DNA of 64,000 nucleotides from Pseudorasbora parva (GCF_024679245.1 NC_090178.1:32386645-32450644), one strand, 5' to 3'. Counted from the stretch's first letter, positions 1 through 15,187 are shown. Translations and numbers: made by a program. The notes: generated by a model from the letters alone, not told the origin.

Positions 1-1088
1 TCCCGTCAGGAGGGACCTTCTCTTGCAAGCCGGGGGGTCAGTACTGCACCCCCGCCTGGAGCTGTGGAAACTGTGGACTTGGCCTCTGAGGGGGCCCAGC
101 TCATAGACAGGGGTCTATCTACTGAGGTGATAGAGACCATGTTGCACTCCAGAGCACCATCCACAAGGAGACTTTACGCACTCAAATGGAGAGTTTTCGT
201 CGCCTGGTGTACAGGCCAGGCGTTGGACCCTGTTAACTGCCCAGTCGGTTCAGTACTTGAGTTCTTACAAGAAAATTCTCTGCAGGGTTATCCCCTTCGA
301 CGCTGAAGGTGTATGTGTCGGCTATATCGGCCTATCACACGCCGTTAGATAATGCATTGTTAGGGAAACACCGGTGGGTCACGCGTTTCCTTCGTGGTAC
401 TTTGAGGCTCAGACCTGCGGCACGCTCGAGGGTGCCTACGTTAGGCCTTATGTTAGCCCCGTTCGAGCCGTTAGAAGAAGTGTCAGAAAAGTTCCTTACA
501 TTAAAAACGGTATTCCTTCTGGCTATTTCATCCTTGAAGAGAGTAGGAGACCTACAGGCTCTATCAGTAGCACCCTCTTGCCTTGAGTTTGCACCGGGAA
601 TGGTGAAAGCATTTCTCTTCCCGAGGGAAGGATATGCGCCTAAGGTCCCGACTAATGTGCCGGGACCAGTAATGCTGCAGGCTTTCTGTCCTCCTCCTTT
701 CATTAATCAAGACCAAGAGAAGCTGAATCTGCTGTGTCCGGTCAGGGCCCTAGACGCATATGTCCACAGAGCTGCCCTGTGGCAAAAAATCGGAACAACC
801 CCAATGTGTTTTGGGTCCCCGAGTAAGGGAAAACCGGCTTCAAAGCAGACGCTTAGCAAGTGGATAGTCAAGGCTATTTCACTCGCTTACGAGTTGGCCA
901 GACAGCCTTCACCAATGAGGGTCCGTACTCACTCCACCAGGAGTATGGCTGCCTCTATGGCTCTCATTTCAGGAGTTTCACTTTCAGAGGTGTGTGATGC
1001 GGCAGGGTGGTCCTCTCCGCATACGTTTATGAGGTTCTATAATCTAGATGTGGCCTCTACCCCAGGGTCCCGGGTGTTTCTGGGTTGA
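1..1088 (+). pseudogene. DIRS-like retrotransposon: end of RT/RNase H ORF and tyrosine recombinase, frameshifted
   Basis: This is the 3' coding part of a DIRS-type retrotransposon cut by the window edge. Bases 2-105 read like the tail of the RT/RNase H polyprotein. From 64 the frame reads the N-terminal arm of a tyrosine recombinase (STRRLYALKWRVFVAWC), which ends at a TGA at 304-306. The same domain resumes in another frame near 297 and runs to 1088, so one frameshift separates the halves. The catalytic set is visible in the second part: Arg in LKRVGDLQAL (about 540), His and Arg in THSTRSM (about 930-941) and the nucleophile Tyr in MRFYNLD (about 1038). This enzyme would integrate the circular DNA intermediate without a target duplication. 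The split frame suggests an inactive copy. Confidence 0.85.
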
Positions 1089-1124
1089 GCGAAATTCACA
1101 CATACAGACATTTGGGACTCTGGC

Positions 1125-1495
1125 GACGTGGGTATTAAGTTCCCCTAGTGTTTCGACGCAGCTCGAGTTCCCTCGATATAAGGAACGTCTCAGGTTATTT
1201 ATGTAACCATGGTTCCCTGAGAAGGAACGAGATACTGCGTCGCTATGCCTTACTCCCAGCATGCCTGTGATCGATTTGTTCGGCTTTTTCAGAAGCTAAT
1301 GACTGTTTGGTCCAGGTGTGCTTTATAGCTTCCTGGTCGATGACGTCACCCGCCTATGACATATCTCCCCGCTATTGGACTGATTTCACGAGTGCTTCAT
1401 GACGCATCACGCAGAGGCGTTCCCCTAGCGTTTCGACGCAGCGTCTCGTTACCTCTCAGGGAACCATGGTTACATACTTAACCTGAGACGTTTTC
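1125..1495 (+). repeat. DIRS terminal/internal complementary repeats
   Basis: A block beginning TCCCCTAGTGTTTCGACGCA (about 1141) recurs as TCCCCTAGCGTTTCGACGCA (about 1423). Between and beside these, the segment at 1189-1222 (TCTCAGGTTATTTATGTAAC...) is repeated in inverted form at 1456-1490. This non-LTR arrangement of direct and inverted copies is the usual 3' architecture of DIRS elements. The element seems to end near ACCTGAGACGTT at about 1494, the same GACGTT terminus seen in the DIRS copy ending at 58835. Confidence 0.7.
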
Positions 1496-3100
1496 TTCTC
1501 GGAACTACAGTATGTTTGGTTTGTTTCTGGTGGGACGTTCATTAGTGGCACTCTCGGTGCTCCTAGCGTGTTAGTTGTGTTCCTTCGTTAATGCTAGCAT
1601 TTTATCAAATAATAATGTCGACTGCTTTGGTTAACCAAAAGAATATTTTTTTTAATTGTTTAAATGTATATGATTCGATTAGCAATAGCCGGTGGATGTG
1701 CTCTGCTTTACATGTAAACATGCCATGTGTGTGTCTTTACAGTTATGTTTGGGCTTTATTTTAAGTCCATATAAGTTTAATTATAGAAATAAAATAACTA
1801 GCCTACACATACTTTGTATAGATATTTTTTATTTTTTTTGGACCAGGGGTTAAAAGGAATAAGGATTCTTTGTGTATATGTTAATTCATTGTTAGTGCAT
1901 AGTGTCTAAACTCGTGGTTAACTAACCATACACTAACATCAACTCATGGCTATTTAATGTACGTCATGACTTTACTTGAGGGGGCACATCATGATTAATT
2001 TATTATTAACTAACCATGCATTAACATCAACTCAGCTTGTTAATGCATCGTGTCATGACTTCATGATTAATTCACTATTAACTACTTACCAAATTCAGCC
2101 TATGATTTATCATAAACTTACTATAAATTTCACATGTATCTAGTATAACTATTTAGCCCAGTTAAGAGTACGGAGGTACCGTATCATCATGGCCTATGGC
2201 TATGTCTATGTGAGAGGAGAGAGAACTGTTCCCTAACTTCCGGACTTAACTGCTTGTTTTCTGTATGGTTATTTTTTGGGGACTGATTCCTCAGAAACCA
2301 TTATAAGTCACAGTAGGTTTAGTTTAATGGAAAAGAGATCACAAAACAGACTGAGACCTTTTGAGATAAAATATAGCAGATTTAGATTATCAGTGTGTGA
2401 CGGGTGCATAGCCCACCTCACATATTTTGGCTTTTACGAAGCGGCAACCTCCCGCGATCTCTCTTGAAGCCAATACGGAAGTAATGTAAACTGCAATTCC
2501 TCAACTGGCCACTAGGGACAGGCTCCAGAAGGGAGCAGAATCTCATTGAACCCCATGTTAAAATTCTCAACTTTAAAGCAGAAAAAAAAAACATGTTTAC
2601 AGCCTGGTACAAATTGTGGTTTTGGCTTATAAGGCTAATTTTGATCTTCATGACAACTGTGAGGGGGGTGAATTTTTTTTATAAATCATTTGTTTACGTT
2701 ATATAAAGCCTTAAAGTTCTGCATAATTAAGGGCGTGGTTACAACTGGATAGCCATTTATCTGCCGTCTATAGTCATTGCGTCACCTCAGCTCCACGCAT
2801 GTCCCGCCTTTTTGCCCATTTTCTGTTATGCAGGAGTGACACACGATGACTCGCTCACAAGATGGCAACGCCCAGCTCGCCCATACTTTAAGCTTCATAA
2901 CAGCTTATCGGAATCCTATGGGTGACGTCACGGACACTACGTCCATATTTTTTAACAGTCTATGGCTTTTACCAAACATTTGGAGTTATTTTGGAGTTTA
3001 ATTTAATGTTTGTTACTTTATTTATCCCCTCATATACAAAAAAACGTTTATTCAAAGCTTAAATATACAGAAGGGTGCACACTTCTTATATTTTCCTGTG
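1496..3100. other. Intergenic DNA, AT-rich, repeat debris
   Basis: No gene is supported. A motif TTAACTAACCAT..TTAACATCAACTCA occurs twice (about 1917-1953 and 2007-2036), so a short unit is duplicated about 90 bp apart. Around 2700-2960 is a GC-richer block containing GGTGACGTCACGGACACTAC; I recognise it only as typical dispersed fish repeat DNA. Confidence 0.4.
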
Positions 3101-3740
3101 CTGTTTGACTGTACCTGAGTCCTAGATTCTTCTGGTCCACGGAGTGACGGCCGCATTCCATGTGATAGCAGACAAAGGAAGAGGCGGGGCATCAGCCTGC
3201 AAACTTATGCTGTTCCAGAGGAAATTGGACTGTACCATTCTATTTTGATTTAGAGGGGATCTTTTGACTTTGTTTTATTCAGTTATACTTTGGTTTGATT
3301 TGAGTATTTTCTTTTCATATATATTGTTATATGATTGTATTATGTTAGGTGTTATAATGATATTGTGTTGTAAATGTTAATTGTTTTGCGTTTATTTGGT
3401 AAATTTATTATTTAGCTATTTACCTTATTTTTGTTTGGTAGAGGCTAAATGGGTATATATATAGCATTATGGGAGAAGTAGAGGGGGTCAGTATTGTCCA
3501 GCCACCGTAGCCCTCTAAACTTTGATTTTGATTTGTTTACAGGGGAGATTTATTTTTGGGCCTCTTTGGTTTTTGTTAGTTTCAGTTAGCATACATCTCA
3601 AGTTTTTGATTTTGTATGACTTTTGTTGGAATCTGCCCCTGTATATAATTTTTGTGTTGGAAGCAATAAACTTCCACTTTTTTCTACTATCTGTCCTGCC
3701 TGTTCTTGGCCTCAACTACCACACAGTGAAAGACTAATCT
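3100..3740 (+). repeat. Possible solo LTR or LTR-like 3' end
   Basis: The stretch has a purine block at 3480-3490, then a T-rich region with a clean AATAAA at about 3665. It ends in a C/T-rich segment (CTGTCCTGCCTGTTCTTGGC) followed by ACCACACAGTG. A polyadenylation signal shortly before such a terminus resembles the R/U5 end of an LTR. No paired LTR, primer-binding site or target duplication was found, so this stays tentative. Confidence 0.25.
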
Positions 3741-5951
<2,211 letters not shown>

Positions 5952-6620
5952 CAACTGCAAATTTTTTGTAGCAGCCAATGCAATTTTAACAAATGGGGGA
6001 AATCAATTATTCTGTCATTTATATGGCAATTTATAACTTGCCTTGCCATTTATAATAATTGATAAAACATTGGCATTATTAAAAACTGCTACAATCATAT
6101 TTAAAGGGTGTGACTAATTCAGCCATTTCTTGTGAACATTCAGAATTTAAGACATAGTGCTTGCATTTCAGAGAGTCAAAGAGTTTTTTCTTCTTCTTTA
6201 TTTTAGGAGAAAAGCATACCCCAGAGTTCTAGTGAATCTGTGTGATGTCGTTCATTACTGGTGTAAAAAAGACTTGCACTTGCAGTTTCATCAGCAACAT
6301 AAGAAGAGTTCTGCTGAGGCTTGCTCACAATCATATGGAAATAATAATGCAATTTCCATCAAAATGAGGGCAGCGCTCTAATTTTGCAGGTGCTTTAGGG
6401 TCAGGGCTTGGCTTGGAACTGAATTATGTTTACATTATCACTACAAAGAAAATGTGTGAAGTGTTTCTTTCATCTGGTGTATCATTTCATACCCCTCTAT
6501 TGAAAATGGTTCAGGTGTCATCATCCTTGAGAAGATGACAGCTTAATATGTGTAAGCCTCTTACACTCAGGTTGTGTATTCTGAGAATTGGGGACCATGA
6601 AATAAATCTCCATCCATGAC

Positions 6621-7030
6621 ATGCTTACTGCTGGTGATTTACAGTATCATTTTTATTTTATTTTTACAAATACACAGAATAAACCATCACTGTTCAGTAA
6701 TGAGTGTCGTTTGGGTAAAATGTCAAGAAAATTCTTCAAGGGAAGAATTATTGTAAGTTACATTCTTTGTAACAGTATTTATCTGTTTCAAAGCCACGTC
6801 ATGATTATACAAGATGATACAAAATGCCACCCCATGAGCGTGGCTTGTGCAGTGGTGCCCTGCATGAGCACAGACGATTACAGTGAGTGTGTGGCTTGCC
6901 TGGCCCAAGCTCACACTGAGGCAGCTTCAATGAAAGTGGACCCACCCCTTGTGCTGTCCCATTTATCTCCTCCTATGAGCCTCGGCGGAAGATACAGCAG
7001 AGTCAAAGGACTGAGCATTTGGGTTTGAGT
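6621..7030 (+). pseudogene. DIRS gag-like zinc-knuckle fragment
   Basis: The frame reads a short Cys/His segment, DDYSECVACLAQAHTEAA, around 6867-6925. It resembles the C..C..H zinc-binding stretch of the ORF1 (gag-like) protein of fish DIRS elements, followed by a MSL.. segment before a stop at 7026-7028. The flanks are open but anonymous. It lies just upstream of decayed DIRS recombinase sequence, which supports one damaged element in which RT and RNase H have been lost. It is a pattern match by eye only. Confidence 0.5.
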
Positions 7031-7149
7031 CACTACACGGCGACTCACTCTCCTCAGTGAGATGTTTTCATGGTGATCTTCTTCCGAAAGGATCTGCTCA
7101 ACTGGATGATATATAGGGAGTCATTCCAAGAGGCAACAGCTGTGACAAA

Positions 7150-8060
7150 GCAGTAGTCCACCTTGAGGCGCAAACGTCCCTGATGGCAGGAGTGGGATGG
7201 GACTCGAGCAATCAGCCATTCTGTCCTTCTTACAGGAGCTGCTTGGATAAGAAGTGTAACCCTTCCATCCTCAAGGCATATATGGTTGCCAATGCCGGCC
7301 AGTCTGTTGGAAGGAACAACTTGGTCATCAAGTTCTTCAGGGGAGACAGGAGACTTAACTTGCCTTGCTCTTATATTGTTCAGATCTGGGACATGTCCTG
7401 TCCATTCAAACTGCTCCAAGTGGCTGTATTGCAGCCCCTGTTGCTGAAGACCGCTCCTGCTTCTTAGCTTTAGCGTTGGTCAAGTGTGTGGGTGCAATGC
7501 AGGCGCTCTCGTTAAGTGCTCTCCACACTGTTTAAAGAGCAAATCATTAATCTGTTAGCCCTCTCCCTGCCTTGGATGGCGAGCAGGGCGCTTACTTACT
7601 TTGCCCAGTCCGGGCCCTCAGAACTTTATTTGAGGTGCTCTAGCCAGTTTTAGCCGCTCTAAAGGGCTGCCAGTTACGAAGCCGATATTATTCCACTGGA
7701 TAGTTGATGCTATTGCCTTGGCTTGCCAGTCCACTAGGGGAATGGCCGCCTCCTGGGCTTGGTCCAGCGGAGTTTCCATTAGGGATATTTGTGCGGCAGC
7801 CGACTGGTCTTCGCCGTCTACATTTGCTAGGTTTTATAACTTGGACACCCTGCCCATCTTGCTTGATTGTCTGCACCCCTAAAAAGTGGTCCGTCTTTGC
7901 TGAAGCTCCAGCCCTGTGGCCTCAGCCTCACTAGTTAGCCTATGTTGCTTAGGGCCCTCGTAGTTGCACCCTAGGACTGGGCTCATAGGAGAGCTTTTGT
8001 TCTGTTCCGAGAATGCTCCGGTTACTAACATAACCGTGCTATACAGCTGCACGTGAGTCG
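7150..8060 (+). pseudogene. DIRS-like tyrosine recombinase remnant (second copy)
   Basis: Recombinase-like protein can be read in broken frames. At about 7210 AILSFLQELL is followed, after frame changes, by NPSILKAYMVANA and VGRNNLVIKFFRGDRRLN (about 7300-7360). These align with KHNLIVRFLRGARRLN of the better copy at 57.2 kb. The C-terminal part near 7688-7850 reads HWIVDAIALAC, then STRGMAASWAW and FARFYNLD, retaining the HxxR-type Arg and the Tyr nucleophile region. The central part, including the first catalytic Arg, is missing. It is an inactive fossil. Confidence 0.75.
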
Positions 8061-8875
8061 ACACAGCTGCTTTTCAGTCAAAATATTAGGGGTGACCCCA
8101 AATAGTCGAAGATTCGATGCATCGATATGCGGAGCCGGATTCGACCACCGATCTCATGGTTGAATCTTCGCAGGTGTTATGAAACGAGGATCATACCATT
8201 TTGGCAATATGGGGGTGCTCAATATTTTAAAGACGTGGCACGGCGCTGCGTGGTGCTGAGATTTGCGTCCGGTGTGCGCCACCTTAAAGCTTCGCACTGG
8301 CACCGTAGCGGCGCGCCTTTAAAATTCAAACACATTCAATGAGTGTACGCACACCGGTGGCGGCATTCGGTGACTGTCCTCTGCAATTCAGGAAGTTGTT
8401 TAAAATCCTGCCGCGCCACAGAGCACCATTTCAAGGTTTAATATTAAATTTATATTATATTTCCCTCAAATCGTTAATACTGATTTCACCCTGTGCTACA
8501 TGATACACCCATCTTGCAGCTCTTCTGATTCAAAATTGAGCTTGCACGTATATAATGTGTGCGACCACCTTTAGGCACAATCGGCTTAAGAACGTGCATG
8601 TAAACGCACTCAAAGTTATCTTTTCCTCTTTAGGCAGGTATTTTTTTGGTGTATTTATCAAAATGTTCTTTTATATATTGTGTGATGTTCTGTATTTCGA
8701 TCGCGGCTTTAACATGTTATGAGAAAACGGTTTACGAATGTTTATCCACCACATTACCTTTTATTTAAACCTAAATAAGAAAGACATTGTCAGATCGTCT
8801 GTCAGTTGGCAGGCAGTTTTGGTCGCTTTATTAAAAGTTGCACCGAGGTTATGTTAGTAACTGGAGCGTTCCCGC
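8010..8875. repeat. Inverted DIRS end motifs split by an insertion
   Basis: GCTCCGGTTACTAACATAAC near 8015-8035 is repeated in inverted form at about 8846-8867 (GGTTATGTTAGTAACTGGAG). This fits the inverted end repeats of the DIRS fossil just upstream. The DNA between includes, from about 8089, a segment starting TAGGGGTGACC with a CGATGCATCGAT motif, which looks like the end of another DNA transposon. Its other end was not found. Confidence 0.45.
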
Positions 8876-11800
8876 TACAAACCATCATGTTTAATTAAGA
8901 CAACACATTAAAATAATGTTGTAAGAAATACCATTCTGCAATATCAAACAGCATAACAAGCTGTTTTGTACAGCTAAAAATAACTGGAAGCAAATGAAAC
9001 TGGAAGCCAGACACATTAAAATTACAAATGCCTGCTCCCGCTCCTATCTTAAAAATAAGGTGGATAGCCTAACATCAAAATACCATGAGAGCGATTCGCA
9101 AGCATATGGAGCAACAGCTCCAAGTATAGTATCACATGCCTTATTTACGGTAATTACAATAGCACCATGTGAACGCAGCATCAGTTTTGTGAGGTATCTT
9201 CGTGCTCAAACCCTGCCTGATAGAGTAATTAGGCAACAAGTCAGATGCCAAAGCTTCCGGACGCAGCCGCTGTATTTATGTCACTTGTGCTTATTTCACA
9301 ACGTTGTGCGCGTATGAATCTGATGGTGTTGCCTGCGATCACGAATAAGACCCACTGACAGTAAGAAAGTACCACATACCTATATATGAAACCTGTCTTT
9401 AGCCTACTGACAAGACGTAAACAGCATGGGCAAGTGACACTCTATAAAGGAAATCTTTTCAAAGATTATGTTAAAAGATTTTAGTGTGGCTCCAGTCATT
9501 AGGCTATCACATGCCATTTGTTTGTGGTTTGAACTAATCTGCTAAAAAGAAACATGTCAGAAAAGGGCAATTATAAATAGACAACTACTGTACAAAACTC
9601 TCACTGGAGTCTGCAGTCAAGTTCTAAAGACATTGTAGTGTGTATTATCCAAAAATAACTCAAAGGTTTACAATTTCCTTTACTCTCCACTGAAGTCTTA
9701 TGCAACATTGCGCTAATAACCAATCCTACAAAAAGACAGGCAGGGCAGATAGAGGAGTACAGAATCCAGTCCCTATAATTCCATTCCTCTAGGTCTTTGT
9801 TTAAGCCTGTTTTTAAATGCACTGAAGAGCCGAATAGGAACTAGAGTTGCGTAACTTCTCTCACATGAATTTTTCACCAACAAGTCAAAGCGCTGAGATC
9901 TCTTTGATTGTGGGATGCATGCACACAGAAGAGGATAGGAGATAGCCACGCACACACTTTTCCCACCCGTAATTGATTTGTGGACTGGAGCATCTTCATA
10001 AAAACTTCTACAGTAGTTTTGGCGTTAACACAAAGGCCAATGAGCCATGGAGTCTGGCGTGAGTATAACAGGGAGTTGGGTTTAAAGCAAGTTTTTCGTC
10101 CTCAAGGGAAAAGTACATGAGCAACATACTTATGCAAGCTAGAAGAATCTGATGTATTGTTTCTGTATAAATAATCATTGAACTCAAATCTGACACTGGC
10201 AGCTTGGGCCAATTAATATAGCGTTCTTGGTCAGGAGGGTTAAGAGCAGACAGGGTTGGACGTACTCCACTGTCAGCAGTCAAGCTGAAGCCGTAGCGCC
10301 CTGAACTTTACTGGGAATTCTAGAGTGCGCCTTTTGACTTTCATGTGTGCGGGTATAAATCTCAGCTTGAACTGTGAAAATAGAGCTTTTATTTATTTGA
10401 TGCACTGTATTTTTTTCCAAACCACAGGGATTTGAAGATGCACATAAAAATGACTTTTAGAGGCTTATGAGCTCAGAGAGGCATTGCTTTACATTTCAAA
10501 TCACTTATGGCAAAATTTTGAACTAAAGACACATGGGATTTGGGAATAACAATGTAAACCTCTAGGCTCTAGGTATACAATGATTAAATCCATTTTGGCC
10601 TATAGGTTCTTGGAATTTCGATACAACAGGATGACGTTAAGTGAAATGTGACAACCTATTTGAATACAGTCTTCTATCTACACTCTTTAAAACAAACTCT
10701 GAGCCCGATGTTCACATTAACCGCAAAAAGTGCAAAACATTGAACCACAGCAGTTTACTCAAAATATATTTTTATTGTTTTCAAATTCAGACTCATGACC
10801 CTCATCCATTATACTGTTACTTGAAGAATATTAAAAAATATGAGCAGACTGCATATGCTTTTGATTGCCATCAAGATTTATTTGTGCAAACTTCAACCTT
10901 CCTATTCATTGTTGCACTGTAACGACAAAATTAATAATTAATGTATAATATGATTCTTTATTATGTGTTAAAGCCCAAATTTATTATGACAGAAATCTAT
11001 AGACATAGAAATTAACAATTTATATGCAAAATTAACTTATCAGTGTCAAGTTTCCACCGCACATATGCATACATTAATGTTAATAGCCTATTTATTGCAC
11101 ATTGCCTTGGGTTTCAGTTCTTCAAATTGATTCAGTATCATAAAATAAATTGGAGCTTTTTCTATAGTTCTGCTGAATGCAATTGTTATTCCCGCATTGT
11201 TATTTATATATAAATATCCTCATAACATCATCATTTTCTCCCTCAGCTTATTGGTTATTTTCTATGTGATGACAGGCTTTGCAATTACTCAAGAAGATTG
11301 TTTCACTTTTTAAAGAGTCCATTGCCATACTGTTAGTTATGTTATATTAAGTGGCCACTAATCTATCTTAATTTTTTGCCTGAAATATGATATTCTGTGT
11401 TGTATATCACACAGTAAACCTGAATAAGTTGGCAAAAAATTTACGGTTACATCAAATTCTTTAAGTTAAGAAATTTTAAGTTTAAGTAAGCAGAACTTGC
11501 TGATGTTTATTTTGTACTCATTCATTTTAATTGCTCTCCAAATATTTGAGTTAGCTAATCCATACATTTATGGATAATTTATGGATAAACAACAACTAAA
11601 TGATCAATTATCAACAATATGTTTTGTAGTGGAAATTTGACTAGCTTTAACTATCTAATTCAATAAATGCTACCTTGCTAATTGGTCACACAATGCTTTG
11701 ATAGCATCAGCATATATAGCATTTGCTGAATGAGCAATATAACACATTTAACATATCCGTTCTCAAACTAAGCTCATGCTTCACTTGTCACCATGATGGT

Positions 11801-12328
11801 AAGCCCCCCCCCCCCCCCCCAACACAACAGAAATGATGATAAAATAACATAGCAAAACATTACACTATCCGCCTTCACATTAATCTCGCACAAAAGCAAA
11901 AAAAACCCTAACACTTAATTCTTAATTTAGCCTTTACTCTCCCATTTGAGTGTCATGGCAAAGCATGCTGGGTAATATAAATTCCAGTCCATTTTATTTT
12001 AAATGTAAGTTCAATTTATACTCAAAACAATGAAACAATTCAGATGTCTCAGTTTTGTGAACTCAAAAAAAAAAAACAAAGAAAAAAAACTTAAATACTC
12101 ATACAAGTTATTTTGATTGAACTAATTTGTTTATATTGAGTTGGCTCTACTCAAACAGTGAGCAGTTAGGGTTTACAGTGAGCAGAAATGAATGTAAATG
12201 CTAAGAAAATGTAAGAAGAAACCTTTTACGTGTAAAACAGTAAAATTAGATTTCACGGAATATACATTTATTGAAAACACCTTTTTAAATCACCTCATCA
12301 TTTTTTTAAATTATACTTTCAACTACAA
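8876..12328. other. Intergenic DNA without recognisable genes
   Basis: No exon, RNA gene or intact transposon is supported. An open frame at 8994-9317 has only a faint resemblance to a hAT dimerisation region and is not called. A poly-C run lies at 11804-11820. The rest is AT-rich unique-looking sequence downstream of pde11a. Confidence 0.4.
11804..11820. repeat. Poly-C tract (17 nt)
   Basis: A homopolymer of 17 C residues in AT-rich DNA. Confidence 0.95.
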
Positions 12329-12417
12329 TTTTACTTAAGAATATTATCTACGACAATTCAGTAGCATTTTGAAATAATATGCTGTTGATTTGTTGTAGAT
12401 AATATTCTGAAGCAAAA
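12329..12417 (+). ncRNA. Pre-miRNA-like hairpin (candidate)
   Basis: Bases 338-367 of this kilobase pair with 379-408 around an 11-nt loop (12368-12378). In a plus-strand RNA this gives 30 positions with 26 Watson-Crick pairs, three G-U wobbles (12352/12394, 12361/12385, 12362/12384) and one U-U mismatch (12357/12389). After single mismatches the stem continues outward to about 12329/12417. The wobbles pair only in plus-strand RNA; on the minus strand they would be C-A mismatches. Length, loop size and mismatch level are those of a pre-miRNA. I know no miRNA with this sequence. A small fold-back transposon is the main alternative. Confidence 0.4.
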
Positions 12418-14671
12418 AATGTATTGTTTTAAGAGACTTTTCAGGCCTGAAGCTGTGAGTAAAAGAAAAGAGAGCTAAAACAATTTAATGAATGAGAGCA
12501 ATATCCAAGCGTTTGAATATGGGAATGTGTGTCTCAAAATGGTCGGTGGAAGCAAGTCTGGAAATTCCAAAATCGCACCTGGACAGTTTGTAAATCTGGC
12601 ACATATTGTTGCAAACAATATCTTTGTATAAACTAGCATATATCTGCTATTCAAAGTTTCTGAATAGTACATGTAATATTTATTTATTCTGAGCTTTGGT
12701 TCTTTAATATATAACACAATATGGGAATTGTTAGTTGGTCAATGAGAGAACTGGTTCGGAATATGTTAGCAAGGGAAAGACTGTGTGCTGAAACATGAAC
12801 TGAAGTTATGAGCCTCATTCCTGTTTTCTCTTGGTTTTAAAGCCTCAGGAAGGCAGCTAAGTCCCTGTTGAATAATAGATTACAGAGAGCAAAGCTGGAT
12901 GCAGCCGGCCACACTGCTTTTGTATCATTCGGCTTGTCCGGCACTTCAGCTACAGCTTCAAACACTCGCTTTCATCAGTCCTCACACTTTCACCCAGGCC
13001 AAATATTTATGCATGTTTTACATAAGCTGTATGCTGGCTGTTTCTTGGTTTGTTACAAATTACATCATATATGTGCAAAACTCATATGCATGAAAGGTTA
13101 GGCTGGGAAATGAGTTTTGAGATTTATACATAGTATGTTTCTGAATGGTATGACTTATGAGACATTTCATGCAGCCAATCACGGATCACCACACACGCTT
13201 GCATCATCACAGTGTTCTTTATTTACAAAACAGCCTGAGGAAAATGACCAGCAATCAGTCTGGCAAGAAAAGACCCTGTGTACCTCTTACAAACTGCACA
13301 GTATATCATATTCATTCATGTGGCATTTGATGGATATATGATCCATTGAAATACAGTATGAGAATCTCTTTGAAAGAGACACGCTGAGGCACCAAGTATG
13401 ATATATGAACATTTTATGTTATAGCTAATAAAATATAAAAGCTATTTCTGGCCTTCCTTTTTACGCTATGAATATAAATGCATTCTTTCTCTCTGTTTTT
13501 TTGTTGTTGTTGTTGAAATGTTCGAATCATAATTAAATGCAAACATTTCAATAAGGCAGACGAACTGAACGTAATGAGCATAATCAGACTGTGTGCACAC
13601 CGATAAACATTAGTAGCAAGACTGACAACACAACCCGAGAATTTAACTCTCATTTAAAGAAGAAATTTGCTTTTGTCAAATCTATGCGACATGCATTTCA
13701 TGACATGCATTCCATTAAAAAAAAATTAAAGAAAATACAATTAATTTCATAATAAATGTCAACATGTAAAAGTAAACACTGAAACTCACATGCCAACAAC
13801 AGATGTCTGTTTTGCATGCAACAAATTCAGGTTTTTAGTATTGTGACAATTGACTTTGGTTAGGAATCAACTATCAAGAATGTGATAGCTGGCTTATTGA
13901 CATTCATTCTGACATTCCGTTGGTATGCAATCATGTGCAAGTATTTTATGCAGTGAAAAATGTAGGAATGTAGGCTTGTCCGGCACAAAGCCCCCCACCC
14001 ACCCTTTTTCTATTGGGCAAAAAGGTTGAGAACCACATTATCTTCAGGAAAGACACTATTTTAATGTTGTTTTAATCATTTTCCCAACTAAACTAAGAGA
14101 CTAAGGGAGAGTTAGAGAACCTTTAAAGAACCATACAGGGGCTTAAATCATTATTAATTATTATTATACTATTTTATGATTGAGAAGTACATGAGGCAAA
14201 GGATGCATACACAAATATCAAACAATTTGTATGTAGTGCTGTTCAATATAAAATTATAACACAACCAGCTGTCGTAACAGATTCCATGCAAGTCTAAAGA
14301 GACAACAGCGAAAAAATCACAGTGATATTAATTTATACATTCATTAAATCCGTGCTCAGTTTCTGCACCTCAAGCATAAGAATCTGATTAGCAACTCTGT
14401 TTTATATTTATGCAATTCCAGGCTTTGTAAAACCAAAAATGTAACTTGCAATAGCAGCACAGACTTGTTGAACATCTGAGCATTAAACACTTCACAAATC
14501 CTGACATTCAATTTTTTGTGCACCTGAATTTTCACAGTTTTGTCACATATGCCATTATACTTTTTCTTTTCTGAGACAAAATATCAAAAATATGGGTTCT
14601 TAATAAACATTTTAAAGGTCGTAAAACCATAGATAGTCATTTTGTTTTAAATTGTGCTGTAAGTGCCTGAA
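12418..14671. other. Intergenic DNA downstream of pde11a
   Basis: No coding region, RNA gene or bounded transposon is supported. Small open frames near 12868-13653 lack any recognisable domain. Confidence 0.35.
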
Positions 14672-14675
14672 TTAA

Positions 14676-15031
14676 AGGGGATAGTCCACACAAAAGTGAA
14701 AATTCTGTCTGCACCCTTGTGTTGTTCCAAAAACCTGGTCTTGCTTTCCTCTGTGAAACACAAAATAATTATGTTGTGAAGAATGCTGGCAATAAAACAG
14801 TTTTGATTTTATTTTTGTCAGTACAATTGAAGTCAATGGGAGCCGAAATTGGTTAAGAACATTCTTCAAAATATCTTTTTTCGTGTTCCACATATAAAAG
14901 TCATACAATTATGGGGAACATGAGGGTGACACATTTTGAAAAGTCATTCTAATTTTCAAAGTATGAAAAGTCATACTGATTTGGAACAACATAAGGGTGA
15001 CAGAATTTTCATTTTTGGGTGGACTACCCCT
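14676..15031. mobile_element. TTAA-flanked MITE
   Basis: The element is bounded by TTAA on both sides (14672-14675 and 15032-15035). Its ends are inverted repeats, AGGGGATAGTCCACACAAAA at the left matching TTTTTGGGTGGACTACCCCT at the right. The similarity continues inward (GTGAAAATTCTGTC against GACAGAATTTTCAT). There is no coding capacity in 356 bp. A TTAA target is typical of piggyBac-like or Kolobok-like transposases. It lies 160 bp past the pde11a stop codon, so it may form part of the 3' UTR, and it carries a minus-strand AATAAA (14808-14813). Confidence 0.8.
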
Positions 15032-15187
15032 TTAATTTCAATAGAAATACTATCAGTCTCAAAGCAACCCATTTAAAAAAAAAAAAAAAGATCTTTAACA
15101 GGGGTCTTTTGTGTATGTAAACATAGTAAAGCTGTCAAAGTCCTAAATACTCAGTGGGCCATCACTTAAATTGCCACAGCACGCCTC

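Noticed and set aside
8994..9317. Possible hAT transposase C-terminus
   Set aside because: Only a short CERSISFVR-like stretch resembles the dimerisation region. The rest does not align, and no element ends could be matched.
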